64,000 nucleotides of DNA from Entoloma clypeatum (GCA_963565915.1 OY751490.1:4030001-4094000), one strand, 5' to 3'; shown: positions 40,801 through 50,521, counted from the stretch's first letter. A program made the numbers and translations. The notes: a model not told the origin generated them from the letters alone.

Positions 40801-42572
40801 TCAACTTTGTAACCATGGTTAAGGAAGACGCCTAGGGACAATAGACGTGTGTCCATATCCGGAATATAAAATACCGGTCGTAGGAGATGAGTTTTAGTTT
40901 CCCCATTCAGGGTATGCCGTACTGGAACGGCCCCAACTCCGAGAATTTCCAGTTTCTTTCCCTTTGCAGCTGTTTGGACAAATCGCTTAGCCTTGAGAGG
41001 CCTGTAATACGCGAAGTCTTTGAACTCATGGGTAAAGTGTAACGATGCGCCGGAATCTAAGATCCACTGAGCGCGTTCTTTCTCTTTGCAGTGTGTGCAG
41101 GACGCAAAATGTTTGGTATATTTTTTGTACAGATCATCGCTAAAGAGATCTATACTATCTGCATTGGTACTGGCTAATATATATTCAAACGTCTGTGCGT
41201 GATTATTAGCATTTCCCATTTGGTCAAGTTTGAGAGAAAGATGTGACGAACCGTCAAGTTCGATCAGCCCATCCTCGAACTGTTCCGGCCCCATTCGCTC
41301 GCTTTGATGGTCTATGTCCATCATCCCTAGCAATTCTTCTATCGACGGGGCTACGCGACGCTGTTTAGCCGGCCTTTCGTCAATTTCAGGGATGATGGTG
41401 TCTAGGATACGAAGATTCGATCCTGAGGGGCGAGCACCAATGCCGCGCGCGAGTTTGCGGACATGGTCGTTCTTTTTCCACACGGATGGTTTTCCAGAAG
41501 GAAGCCCGGTGTACTGTGACGGAGGGGGGTTCATTCGTTGCAGGAGCGACTGCATCTTTGCGGAATCGGGCTGTGCGGTACTTGTCGTTTTCCCACGACC
41601 AGTGACGGTGGTGAAGGACGGTGTCGGAAGAGGAGGGAAGTGAATGGCGGGAGCAACGAACTCAACCGTTTCTTCCACATGGTCGGACGCGTTGTCCGCA
41701 GTGTTGGCGTTTTTCTTCTGATTGCGCCAGCGTCCTTTTCCCTTCTTCTTTTCAGAAGCAGTACTATGGTCAGTCGAGTTAGGCTGCTCGTCAGCGTCGT
41801 TCTGCGAGGTACTCGGCTTTTGCTGCTTTTCCCATTTGGGGTCCTGCCCCTTGCGCTTTGTCCCAGAGATTTTCCGGGCCTGCTCGTTGGACGTACGAGT
41901 GGACCCAATCGAATACTTGCGCCGGTACTCTGATATGATGCTTTCCGCGACGGCTTTGTATGTGAAGTCGTCGGCGTCATAGACCTGAAAGAGGGCGGTG
42001 GAGAGTGACGACCAGGCGTCGGGAATCGCATTTGCCAGGATCATTGCCTGCATCAGATCGGGGACGTCAAAGTTCGAATCGGCGAGCCGAGCAAAAAGAG
42101 ACCCCAAGCGTTCAATTTCAGGGACGGGGTCGCGTCCAGAGAGCTTGTAGGTGGCGGCGGCTTTGAAGTCGCCGAAGATGACGGCTGGGGATACCTTGGA
42201 GTAGGCATCTTTTAATGATTTCCAGGCGTCTTTTGAGGAAGTGGCGTCCTTGATGTGGCGTCTGATCGCCTCGGAGACCTTCAGGCGTATCGCCCCAAGG
42301 GCTACATCGTCGTCCCTGATCCAGGCTTTTTCTTCCTTGCGGAAGCCGGGCTGGTCGACCGTGGTAGCCAGCACAGGGGGAGCAGTAGCAGTGGCGCCAG
42401 GGGTGGAGACTGTGGTGGTGAAGTCGGCGATGACAGGGCGGGGGATGTCGCCAGAAACAAGGCGCCAGACTCCTTGATGGAGGAGGTAGGACTTCATTTT
42501 CTCGGCCCAGCTCCGGTAGTCGATGCCGTCAAAGGCAGTGATTGTGTCGAGGGCAGAACGAGAGGTAGACAT
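37845..42572 (-). CDS. gag-pol: Copia H2 gag-pol polyprotein, intact (1,575 aa)
   Basis: One open frame from MSTSRSALDTITAFDGIDYR. Gag (1-300, UBN2-like), basic linker (KKKGKGRWRNQKK), protease WILDSGASLHF near 503, pre-integrase HHCC (WHKRLGHPND, CTGCLKGKM) near 637-690, integrase catalytic residues in IHSDLKQ (705), VDGGGEF (767) and NGRAERINR (797), RT with YVDD near 1255, RNase H with TDSDWA (1427) and STEAEYM (1469), stop at 37845. Integrase precedes RT, as in Copia. Gag has no CCHC knuckle; the basic linker may replace it in RNA binding (inference). Confidence 0.96.
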   Translation of the reverse strand: MSTSRSALDTITAFDGIDYRSWAEKMKSYLLHQGVWRLVSGDIPRPVIADFTTTVSTPGATATAPPVLATTVDQPGFRKEEKAWIRDDDVALGAIRLKVSEAIRRHIKDATSSKDAWKSLKDAYSKVSPAVIFGDFKAAATYKLSGRDPVPEIERLGSLFARLADSNFDVPDLMQAMILANAIPDAWSSLSTALFQVYDADDFTYKAVAESIISEYRRKYSIGSTRTSNEQARKISGTKRKGQDPKWEKQQKPSTSQNDADEQPNSTDHSTASEKKKGKGRWRNQKKNANTADNASDHVEETVEFVAPAIHFPPLPTPSFTTVTGRGKTTSTAQPDSAKMQSLLQRMNPPPSQYTGLPSGKPSVWKKNDHVRKLARGIGARPSGSNLRILDTIIPEIDERPAKQRRVAPSIEELLGMMDIDHQSERMGPEQFEDGLIELDGSSHLSLKLDQMGNANNHAQTFEYILASTNADSIDLFSDDLYKKYTKHFASCTHCKEKERAQWILDSGASLHFTHEFKDFAYYRPLKAKRFVQTAAKGKKLEILGVGAVPVRHTLNGETKTHLLRPVFYIPDMDTRLLSLGVFLNHGYKVDGMRGEINISKGLNKIQFSPHFIGQTIYWLDTEIRYDQIHAISSEITVETWHKRLGHPNDQALNKIPTSTKGVPRTLVRERSQENCTGCLKGKMPNQSYPNSTTRAVKPFDLIHSDLKQISTASYHKYKYFLTFLDDFSSHVWVVLLRKKSGAITALKQFLAMIQNQFAATPKKWRVDGGGEFDEYKDVLADHGILIDVTLPYQHQQNGRAERINRTLWEKSQALRFDACLPPMWWEFCLEHTAFLYNRTPMQRLEWKTPYFRVTNEIPDMSSVRVFGCQAYVYIPKEKCRNSLESRSRLMIYLGSKPGVKGYRFMDPETNTIFMGGKAIFDESKYPRCHIDPLPENHPEMENPEPADEFEDLIPGSNDDDSHNETPHIPVPIEQDQPESDNELPASEPDDEPRVPTPQPEQVPDRPIRERRVRKMPGSIYGEDTPASDLEKLDRRRRLGGQTAWMNDLLMEAISVQVGIVEMSHKDIYPLPNKEDWYAAERKELDMLKRRGVITELVPLPAGRKALRNKWVYNEKSDGRLKARLVAKGFSQVEGIDFDQIFSPVVRYETVRLILALTALEGWFMTLLDVSSAFLYGTLREVIYMRQPEGYIVKGKEHLVYQLFKALYGLKQAALAWWRELDSSMKKLGFVRLHSDAGVFIHKSTNGEIVIAVIYVDDSAFLGTNREYTLEKKKAFMTTWECRDLGHLAPDGEPKEFLSIQIRQRGKRIFIDQVPYLEKILARMGMSESNATHTPLPTGYKPMASEDEPNAELRSKYQSVIGSLLYLMIGTRPDICFAVIKMSQFSANPTKRHLEVARDICRYLKATKNYAIMYDGDSGKGIYAFTDSDWASDENTRRSTTGFFISLASGAITWVSSAQKTIALSSTEAEYMALSDCSRAATWLRSMLAELGMQIGSVPIYGDNNGSVFIASNPVTEKRSKHIDVRFHFVREKVSEGIITVEFIEGVNNPADLLTKNLGKILFSKFIPYFGLIKN

Positions 42573-42918
42573 TGTGAATGAATCTAAAAAGGGTTCTCAA
42601 TCAGTGATGTGTTATGAATATGATTCGAGAAAACAATTGAATGATTCCTTATGACATATTCCCTTCAGGAATAGCGGTCATGGGAAAACCCTTTATATGT
42701 CAGAAACGTATAAGGTGTGATCAACGTTTCCACATGGAGTGTACTAGGTCAATCCCCTTAGGGACGTCTCATGACAGGTACTTGTCGTAATGACGTTCCC
42801 AGGTTCATATGTGAAGAAGTATGACTCAGAACCTAGATCTTTCGATCGGTTCTTTGCCAACCAGGGTAGAGTGGGCAGGTACTCGCTGTTGCCAGCGTTT
42901 CCCAGGTCCCTCTGCTAT

Positions 42919-42933
42919 CCGGGGCCCATAACC
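42919..42933 (-). promoter_or_regulatory. Copia H2 primer-binding site
   Basis: RNA sense GGTTATGGGCCCCGG directly after the 5' LTR, identical to N1 and H1; complementary to the anticodon region of initiator tRNA-Met. Confidence 0.75.
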
Positions 42934-43243
42934 TGTTGAAGTTCCACCTGGGCGCTAGCCACAGGTGTACTGAGCAACATAGCTACAGTGGAAGTACTCT
43001 ATGATACCGCTATGGTCACTTACATGGTTTGGAGGGGGTAAGGCTAGTGAGAGCGGTTGAGGCTGGTGAGAGCGATGGAGCTGGTTAAGAGTCAAGAGAC
43101 AACTTGTTGATATTGACAGTTTCCTGGTCTTATATACCGTACTACTGTTTGTACCAACCAAACAAGTATGTAATGAAGATATGTAGAGGTCACGTGATGT
43201 AATCTAATCTAATCTAATCTACGTGATGGGAAAAGTTTCAACA
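42934..43243 (-). repeat. Copia H2 5' LTR with promoter
   Basis: 310 bp with TATATAAG promoter box in RNA sense near 43137-43130 and TAATC tandem units near the outer end. Confidence 0.93.
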
Positions 43244-45171
43244 GAACGCACCGTGGCCGTGTCAAAAGTAAGTGTTCCACTCTTGTAACAGTTCTGCATT
43301 GCTGGCATGCATGATTGAATAGACTTCGCTTGTTGGTAGGATGACGAGAACCGGGTCTCTGAAGATGATTTTACCCCTTGTGAGATTCCTAACTTGCCAC
43401 GCTCTTCTGCTAACTGAAAGGTGCCATAGTTTGACTTTCCGAAGTAGTTTGAAATGCCAGAGACGATCAAAAGCAGCTGGAATGTAAAGGTTGACTATGT
43501 CTGTAAATCCCATCTATGATTTTGAAACTCACGTCCTTAAACAGTTTTCCAATATCCTTCAAGAATAAATTGAGGTTATGGCATGGGTCATAAATGATGA
43601 GGATCCAAGGGTACTGGGCATGTAATTCCCTCTTGGCTACGCAAAGATTGGGTCCATTATCCGAAGCAACAGCACCATATTTCTTGGCGCCGTGTTGACC
43701 CAGAATCTGCCCCATATATATCAGTTTACAGTAAGGGGTGGAGGTACCATAATCCTCACCCGAAGAGCTACATCCCGCATTGCCAGACCTGTTACAGAGA
43801 CCCCTTTGAACACATGTCCATCAACAAAGAAGGAGCGGCGAGTTGACGTGGTTGTATGGAAGGTGTAGATCTCATCCTTAGCTCGGGAACTCCATCCATC
43901 AAAGGAAAGTGTCAGAAATACATGCCCATCTAAATACTCCTTAAGCTTTTGTCCGACAGCTACCGTCTCTTGTGCAATGTGTCTTGTGAAGAATGTTGAT
44001 CGATCTGGGACAACATAGTTCATCGCGAGTGAAGTTAGAAGATCCCGGAAAGAGCTGTTACTAAGAACAGCAAACGGAATCGCACAACAGATGAAGAATT
44101 TGAAAAGCAGGAGGTCAATATGACCCTGCTGAGCCACTGACACCTTGGTAGTATTGAAATACTCAAGGACAGTACCCTCCCGTTTCAAGGCTTGGTCTAT
44201 CTTTGTCTTCCGGACTTTAGGCAGAACCTTGATATTCCCAGTACTGAGGGCCGTCGTATTGGACTTGTGTCCGAGTTCATGGCAAACCTGTTGGTACAAG
44301 ACAGGCCATTCGCTCTTCATACGCTGCGGACATGGTTTGGGTAGCGTCAAAGATTCATGAATTACAAGATGTTTGACGTAGTACTTACTGTGCACACCGT
44401 TGCTGCATGTGAATAGATACACTTACTATCTCGCCCAACCATACGCTTATCGCACGCTATGCAATAGGTGACTCTGGTTTTCTTCCCCTCTCCACCTGGC
44501 TCCGAGAATTCAAGAACTAGATTATCAAGCAACCCAAGCCGATTTCGTCCACTTTTTGACTTGCTGTCTGAGGTGCGTGCTGGGCCAGCCCCCTCTGCAC
44601 CTTCCACCTCAGTCTTCCTCTGTAATCTCAGAGCCTCGCGCAACTGATTGCCAGATAGTAAATCCTCCACTCTGGGTCGTGACGGCATTGCCTCTGTGAC
44701 TTTGTCCTTGCCATGTGCTAGCGGCGGCTAAAGAACGTGAAACAACAATTATAAGTCCACGGTAACTGAACCCTCAATGACATAAGACGTACATCAGGCC
44801 ATTGCAGGTCTTCTCCATTGCCCCGACGCTCCCAGATATCACATAAGCGACCCATATGGGAGGTCCAGTCCTTCCTTTCCTGACTACCCTCTTCCGTAAT
44901 TGATTCAACCAGTCGAATGAGGTCGATAAGCTCTGCCGAACATGTGTTGACAAAGTCTTGGTGAGTGTCGAGAAGCTTTTGCTTCTGCTCGGAGGAGAGC
45001 ATCACAGATTTGAGGTCAGGATGTGAGTTTGGGTTGCTCAGGATGGACAATCTCGCAGCGGGGTACTTTGCCAGGTTGCCCCTGGTGCCGGAATTTTTTT
45101 TCTTTTTTTCACATACCACTCTGACCCCTCTCATGTTAAAAACGTTAAAAACATGTGAAAAACATGTGAAA

Positions 45172-45198
45172 AACTCCGATGTTAAAAACATCGGAGTT
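45172..45198. repeat. Perfect 12-bp hairpin in the hAT subterminal region
   Basis: AACTCCGATGTT, AAA loop, AACATCGGAGTT. It sits 2 bp from the right hAT terminal repeat, next to several copies of gttaaaaacatg; a similar word lies at 34353-34366 near the left end. Probably transposase recognition motifs. Confidence 0.6.
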
Positions 45199-45410
45199 CT
45201 TAACACTGCACTAGTTCCCACTCAATTCCCCGATTTTCACTGGGACACCTAGATTCCTACTGGCCCAATCCAAATAAACCTTAATGGACCCAAAGAACCA
45301 CAGATAAATCCTTGTACTTCTGATAGGAAAGAAAGACATCAGCCATCCAGATGCAAAACCATGCGCACGGAGAAGGAGGATTCATTAACCGCCGCGGTCC
45401 GCAACAAGAA

Positions 45411-45934
45411 CTAGCGGTCCCCCGTTGCGAAATCAAATTGTATAAGGAATCTCACCAAATCCTTCAACTTGCTTTCACGCCTAACTTTCACTAGGACGGC
45501 TCCCGTCGCTGTGTCTTTAGGAATGACGAAGGCGAATTCCTGGTATGAATATCTCTGTTTTCCCCCACCATCATCGAGCCCCTTTGGATCGAATTTGGTT
45601 TTTGTCAAGACTACCTTCCCGAGGTTGTTGGAGGTGTCGCGGCTGCAGCCGTCGTTGCCAGGGCACGTCTGGAGACCGACGGTGACGGTGAGTTCCACCG
45701 GGTGAGTAGAGGGCTGGTGAAGGATCAGGGTAATTGAGTATATGGGTTTTTGACTTGTACATACTTATATGAAGAACCTACAGGTCTCTCGAGTCTGAAT
45801 ACGAACCTCTGTCCCAACCTTACGAACACGCTGGTTTCAGGAGGGTATGCAAGGAACTCATCCTGGGCAGAAGTGGTGCCAGCAGCAAAGAGGACGGCGG
45901 CGGTCGCCGCAGCGAGGCTGGAAAAGAGCTTCAT
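45411..45934 (-). CDS. Small secreted protein gene, two exons (151 aa)
   Basis: Exon 1 45934-45782 and exon 2 45713-45411, intron 45781-45714 (68 bp, GTAGGT/CACCAG), phase 0. A clear N-terminal signal peptide (MKLFSSLAAATAAVLFAAGT, cleavage likely after TSAQ) precedes a mature protein of about 127 residues with two cysteines (LQTCPGNDGCSRD) and a beta-rich pattern ending in EFAFVIPKDTATGAVLVKV. It resembles a group of Agaricomycete secreted proteins with an IGLQ-C-x-x-x-C motif and a conserved Phe-x-Val-x-Ile-Pro, loosely like NIS1-type effectors; the family call is tentative. Secretion is well supported. It is the only intact ordinary gene among the transposons. Confidence 0.72.
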
Positions 45935-47145
45935 CGAATGGGTCGAGAGGGTCGAGAGGTGATCTGGAAGTCAGAGGGGATATCGTGCAGCATTTAAATA
46001 CTTGCGACTGTGTGCCTCCCACCCAGTGGCCCAATGCCCGATGGCCCATAGAAACCTGAGAAGACGATACATGTTTCAACCCCCTAGAGAAGCACCATAA
46101 TTCCACATCTTCCCAGCCACCCCGGAACTGATCCACGGCATGGTAAATCGCAATCAGACTCGTGGCCACTCCCTGGCAAGGAAGTACTTGGGAACGGTCA
46201 CCTCTGGGGCATCGTTCCGCTCGTCCAAGGCCCTGCCGGCATAAGTTCAACATCTTGCCCGTGTCGTAACGTTGAGGGGTATTGGGCCGTCTTTGAGGGC
46301 GATGAGAGTGGCGAGGGCGGGTATACGGATGTGGACCCGCGGAAGGAGGCGGAGGAGGGCGCGGAGAACGGGCGCTGTGGTTGTGGGCCTGAATGTGTCG
46401 TTGGATTAAGAGGTCTGAGTGATGATAACAAAGAAGAAAAGGTGTGACGCACGTTTGGTGAAAGGACTGTGAAAGGCCTCTTTGGGGACTGTTTGCCTTT
46501 GAAGAGTGGTTTGGTCCTTGTTTTTGCGGCGAAGGAGTTCGGTGGTAGCGGCGCTCCCTATCCTCTCCCCTTCGCCTTTCACCCTCAGGCCAGTAGCCCT
46601 ATGTTACCCCCCGGTTCAACGGCCTCTAGGTTGTCCTTGGCTCGGACCCTTCAACAGTGGGCCACACTCCCAACGCTCGTACTTGGTTTGCACTCAGGCC
46701 TCCCCTGGTCCCCCTTAATTCACTCATCTTCCAACGCTCTGCTGTCCTCCCTGCTTGAAGTCAACAAAGAGGCCCTCTCCGCTGCCAACATTCGTCCGTG
46801 AAGCGTATCCTGGCCTCAAACTAAAGTCTTAGTCAAGGCTGCACTCGAAATAGGGAGGGGTCGTGAAAGAGAAGTTTAAATTACGCTGTCGTGGCGGCCA
46901 AAATAACATTCCTGGAGCGAATGAGTACGAAACACAGCGGGAGACCGTTGGCGAGCGGTTGAAAGGTGTGGACAGTCACAGTTGGAGGCGACGTTTGCCT
47001 TATCCACATCAGGCCCTATCAATTCTGACTCGGACTGCTCAGGTCACCCATAGTCTTTACTACCACGTACTCTTTCTTCCATACATTAATTAATCCATGT
47101 ATCGTGTCCTAGACAATTAATCATTGTTCGCTTGATCTTTACAGT
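45935..47145. other. No gene confirmed; promoter side of the secreted-protein gene
   Basis: A plus-strand frame of 110 codons (46469-46801) and a minus-strand frame of 84 codons (46198-46452) are open but overlap in the compositionally biased part and match nothing I know. 46860-47145 shows no coding signal. Confidence 0.3.
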
Positions 47146-48004
47146 CTAACCTAAGTACGACGGCAGGGAGCGCGTAAACGCAAGAATTTCAGCAATGGTT
47201 CCATCATTTGGCGGTTGCGGCGTGTTCTTGTGGCTTGATCTCCTGGCGTTGGGCGTGCCCCCGGACTGCTGCCTCATATCTCGTTGCGCCACTAATGTAC
47301 CACCCTGGCGGGGCTCGTGTATGAAAGAATTGGTTTTCTGGTCTATAACGCCGTCCGCTATAATCCAATCTTGCCAAGGGACATCATCCTGAAGATCTAT
47401 TTCGGCGGGTTGGAACGGATGAAATCCGCGGACACGCCACTCGTGAATGATAAATGAAGAAGGGAAAACGGCATAGCGATGATGAGCGTCAAGAGCGATG
47501 GCTTTTCTGTGCAGATGAGCGTCGGCCGAAGAACCGTCATAGTTGATGAAAACAAATTTCTGGACCTGTATTGCATGAGGACAATATAGATGAACCATGC
47601 CCATACTTACTGAGGGAATAAAGCATATGAAACAATTTGTATTGGTTAAAATGTTGATCATGATTCACACACAACAAAAAACCATCGCGTGGTTCATGTC
47701 TGGGTGAAAACAAAGTGACTTTAGCTTATCCCACTGCATGCAGTATATTAGCTTGAAGGGCTGTAGTACTGTCACAACGTACGGTCCTCTTCTCGGCCTT
47801 TGAAATGATGTGACAATGCTCAAGGGGGCTGGGTATTCCGCAAATGACGCACCGCGCCTCCCCAAGAAAACTGTCGCGATCGTTGATGCCAGTGTTGAAT
47901 GCGGTTGTACACAAGGTGTCGGAAATATCGTTGTCTTTCCAGCCGTACCCATGTGGAGGATTGGGGTACGGGAGCGGAAGATTGAATAGCTCGAGAGGCG
48001 GCAT
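47146..48004 (-). pseudogene. HNH-nuclease-domain protein, probably disrupted
   Basis: Minus strand, exons 48004-47783, 47733-47611 and 47565-47146 with small introns (GTACGT/CATGCAG and GTAAGT/ATACAG). It reads a Pro-rich start, RCVICGIPSPLEHCHIISKA, HEPRDGFLLCVNHDQHFNQY, then VQKFVFINYDG and FIIHEWRVRGFHPFQPAEID, the layout of Agaricomycete proteins with an HNH_2-type domain (C-x2-C, H-C-H, C-x2-H). The HEPRDG stretch lies in a different frame from what precedes and follows it, so two compensating one-base shifts (near 47700 and 47630) break the gene. Function would be metal-dependent DNA cleavage; not demonstrated. Confidence 0.65.
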
Positions 48005-48675
48005 ACTGTACTATTACTGGGGAGGCGCAATGCAGTGTTATTTAAAGCTCCGACGTCGGAGTCCCGTCCACTAAGACGGACGTGAAGATTTACCACAGGC
48101 TCCTAAAACCAGCACTCTCGTAGGGCGAGGAAGGGTTCCCAAAAAAAAATCGAGTCATGTGCTTAATCCGAACATCGACCAAACAAACAAAACTAAGAAC
48201 CCAACCTCGCCCTAGAGAGGCTGGCAAACTTTCCACCCCGGTGATGTCGGAGGACCCTTAGAGGACCCTTGTAAACCTACTTTAGGGCTTGGATACATGC
48301 TTGCTTATTTCACCATCAATATTTATTCAGACGTATTTCTTCCCTTCAAGGGGGTATCACGTGCCGGATTTGCCACATGGGGATGGTTAGTTAGTTGCTC
48401 GCCAGGGGTCTTAAATTTTTTTCAGAGGTCAATTTTTTATGGATGTTCAGAGCCTCTGGGAGGTCGAATACTTATGTTTTGAGATATAATACAAGCTCCC
48501 CAGCCTGTTATGTGTTTATTTATCAGTATTGTGCAACAGGTTCCGAAAACAAGACATCCGTGATCCTCTGAGTCGCCCCCCTATTCCCTCAGAAGACTGA
48601 TGGATTCGAGTACCCTGGTGAGCATATCGAGAACTTATAGATGATAGATATAATCCTTATTTTATCTTCTTTTAG

Positions 48676-49124
48676 CCAGCTGAACTGACAGTTGATGACA
48701 ACAATAATGTTTTATGTCCTGATTGCAAGACACTGGTACAGGTCGGTGCTGTGGGCATTGAAAACTTCAAGAAATGGCATAAGAACAGTAAGAAATGTAG
48801 GGAGAACAAGAAACGACATGAAGTGGACCAGGCCATGGAGCGAGAAACTATCCGCATACCCGACAACCGTTTCTCATCAAAAGCAGTGAGGAAAGTGGGG
48901 GCGACGAGAATGAGAATGAGGATCCCATGGGCGATGATGGCATGGAGGATGGAGGCCACTTCAACACATCCGAAGAGGCACCGAGCGACGTTACCAGTTG
49001 CGGCGAAACTCCGCTGGCTTCAGACACTGAGGAGCACAGCAGTTCTGACAACTTAGAGACCGGCGGTGGCAGAGCGAGTGTGAGTCGATATTACAAACCT
49101 CAAGATTCGAGAACTCACCACTAG
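48676..49124 (+). pseudogene. Zinc-finger gene fragment captured in the Pack-MULE-like element
   Basis: Reads PAELTVDDNNNVLCPDCKTL then GIENFKKWHKNSKKCRENKK, i.e. C-x2-C and H-x5-C, followed by a basic helix and, after a one-base shift near 48890, an acidic Ser/Glu-rich part ending SRYYKPQDSRTHH. No natural start or end is seen. Probably a 5' part of a DNA-binding protein. Confidence 0.55.
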
Positions 49125-49140
49125 GCCTCAGAGTCTACCT

Positions 49141-49657
49141 GTGTCAGAACCTCTCCAGCTTCCTGTTGCCACTCCCGCCTGCCCTCTGTCCATTTTTATG
49201 AGCACAGGTCCATCAGGACCACCACTGCCTTGCGGGAAGGGATTGCCAACCATAGATACGGCCCCAGGTGGAAGCTCATCTGAGCTCAAATCTCATCCAT
49301 TCACGGTTGCAGCCGCCCCAGCAACTCGTTCGGGGAGAATCTGCAAGACAAGGGACCTTGGAATGCTCTCGGTCTGTACCTGTGGTGTTACCATTGAGGA
49401 GAGGGAAATCAGTGATGGGACCGATGTTATAAGATGCAAAAGAGTGGGCTGTGAAACGAGATGGGTGAGTCAGTGTCGAGTCTCAGTTGCAAAGACTTAT
49501 TTGTTGTTTGTTCTTTAGTATCACTTGAGTTGTGTCGACCTTGAGTATCCCACAGCAAATTAGGCATGTGATGCATGTGAATCGGACGTGTGGGGAGGGA
49601 AACGGCGTCGCACCCAACGTTGAGGAGAAGATGGGCTTTAGTGTCAGTTCCGTCGCA
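49141..49657 (+). pseudogene. PHD-like zinc-finger fragment with intron
   Basis: Pro/Ser-rich linker, then LSVCTCGVTIEEREISDGTD and IRCKRVGCETRW, intron 49465-49518 (GTGAGT/TTTAG), then YHLSCVDLEYPTAN, a TAG stop where the motif expects Trp, and ACDACESDVWGGKRRR. Cys/His order C-x-C, C-x4-C, H-x2-C, C-x2-C fits a PHD-type cross-brace. The stop is compatible with TGG to TAG. Probably the same captured gene as the fragment before it. Confidence 0.6.
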
Positions 49658-49830
49658 GAGCTTCCGCTTCCGGTCTTTCCATATTTGGTAATTATGTCAC
49701 GTGTTAGTCAGTTAGTCTGTCCTATTCAACGTTAAAAAAAAAAATCGACCCCAGGTCTTTTTCTAAATTTGTGAGACCCCCTTGCCCTCCTTTCACACCA
49801 CTTTGGGAAATCTGCCTTCCTTTCTTAGCA

Positions 49831-50240
49831 ATGTCGCCGAAGCTGTCATCTACGCAGAACGTGTGGAACGCAAAAACTATTCATAAACTTGTCCAGGAGA
49901 AGTTTGGAAAGCGCGCCTGCTGGTTTCAAATCAAAATTGCTCTGAGTCTATATGCCAGGAAGGATGTCATTGGGTGTGCTCCCACTGGAGCTGGGAAGAC
50001 TCTGTCATTCTGGATTCCGTTGTTGATGGCTCTTGAGGACGGGTTAGATAAGGATTTGTTCAATGTTTTGGTTCAAGAGAGGCATGTGTATATTCTTAAA
50101 TGTGTCCAGCATCACAGTGTACATATATACATAACAGGTGCTCACTGCTCGCTGCTCCGAGAGGTAGCAAGAGCAGGAGACGATCATTGTTGTGCTCCCT
50201 CAATTATAAATTATGGGCTAATTATGAAGAAATATGTCTG
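49831..50240 (+). pseudogene. N-terminal fragment of a RecQ-like DEAD/H helicase
   Basis: Starts MSPKLSSTQNVWNAKTIHKL, then KRACWFQIKIALSLYARKDV (Q-motif-like), GCAPTGAGKTLSFWIPLLMA (Walker A GAGKT) and LEDGLDKDL. Coding similarity ends near 50075 at a possible intron (GTTCAAG to ACAG near 50139) and the frame stops at 50239-50241. Everything after motif I, including the DEAH box, is missing, so it cannot work as a helicase. The fragment stops where the terminal repeat begins. Confidence 0.68.
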
Positions 50241-50521
50241 AATAAATAATTGATGGTGAAATAAGCGAGCATGTATCCAAGCTCTAAAGTAGGTTTACAA
50301 GGGTCCTCCAAGGGCCCTCCGACATCACCGGGGTGGAAAGTTTGCCAGCCTCTCTAGAGAGAGGTTGGGTTCTTAGTTTTGTTTGTTTGGTCGATGTTTG
50401 GATTAAGCACATGACTTGATTTTTTTTTTGAAGCATCGCGGAACCCTTCCTTGCCCTATGAGAGTGCTGGTTTTAGGAGCCTGGATTTACCACAGCATGA
50501 AGGAGCCACAATGGCCTTAAG

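Larger units (their letters stand above)
37461..43243 (-). mobile_element. Copia H2: complete Ty1/Copia inside the hAT element
   Basis: 5,783 bp; LTRs 37461-37771 (3') and 42934-43243 (5'), target duplication GAACG (37456-37460 and 43244-43248). The gag-pol frame is intact and a tRNA-type primer site follows the 5' LTR. Removing it and one GAACG joins hAT codons TATVRSSMLAIMHS without a break. It is a separate subfamily from N1 and H1: many scattered amino-acid changes in gag, and the Pro/Cys tandem of the linker is missing. Confidence 0.95.
34476..45002 (-). pseudogene. hAT-family transposase gene, split by Copia H2 and a Tc1-like element
   Basis: Minus strand from 45002 (MLSSEQKQKLLDTHQDF) with inferred introns 44792-44728 (GTACGT/TTTAG) and one near 44395-44340. 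Parts in order: N-terminal helices, BED-like zinc finger (YCIACDKR with H and C following, about 44440), DUF659/RNase H-like core (SFDGWSSRAKDEIYTFHTTT, VASDNGPNLC, IYDPCHNLNLFLKDIGKL), then, beyond H2, MLAIMHSIDVATGHSISLD and HRFDQ-like helices, and, beyond the Tc1-like element, ICDERTASRLGWFNAARRSS. Lesions: the two insertions, TGA at 35129-35131 and a frameshift near 35165. The family is a frequent Agaricomycete hAT; both insertions are in frame-preserving positions. Confidence 0.85.
34273..45213 (-). mobile_element. hAT transposon hosting two later insertions
   Basis: Ends TAGCGCTGTGTTAA (34273-34286) and TTAACACTGCACTA (45200-45213) are inverted repeats with 12 of 14 matches, flanked by the exact 8-bp duplication GTTCCCAC (34265-34272 and 45214-45221). 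Eight bases are diagnostic of hAT. Without Copia H2 and the Tc1-like element and their target duplications, about 3.5 kb remain. ATGTTAAAAACAT subterminal words occur at both ends. It encodes one transposase-like gene on the minus strand. Confidence 0.93.
48096..50483. mobile_element. Pack-MULE-like element carrying gene fragments
   Basis: Inverted terminal repeats of about 250 bp (48096-48344 and 50229-50483; ends CAGGCTCCTAAAACCAGCAC and complement) flanked by the exact 9-bp duplication GATTTACCA (48087-48095 and 50484-50492). Nine bases with long terminal repeats is typical of Mutator-like elements. No transposase is present; the interior holds pieces of zinc-finger and helicase-like genes, all on the plus strand. 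Differences between the two ends are mostly CG in the left against CA in the right copy. Confidence 0.8.

Noticed and set aside
46469..46801. Plus-strand 110-codon gene candidate
   Set aside because: No domain, no splice or promoter support, and overlapping frames are open; left as unassigned.
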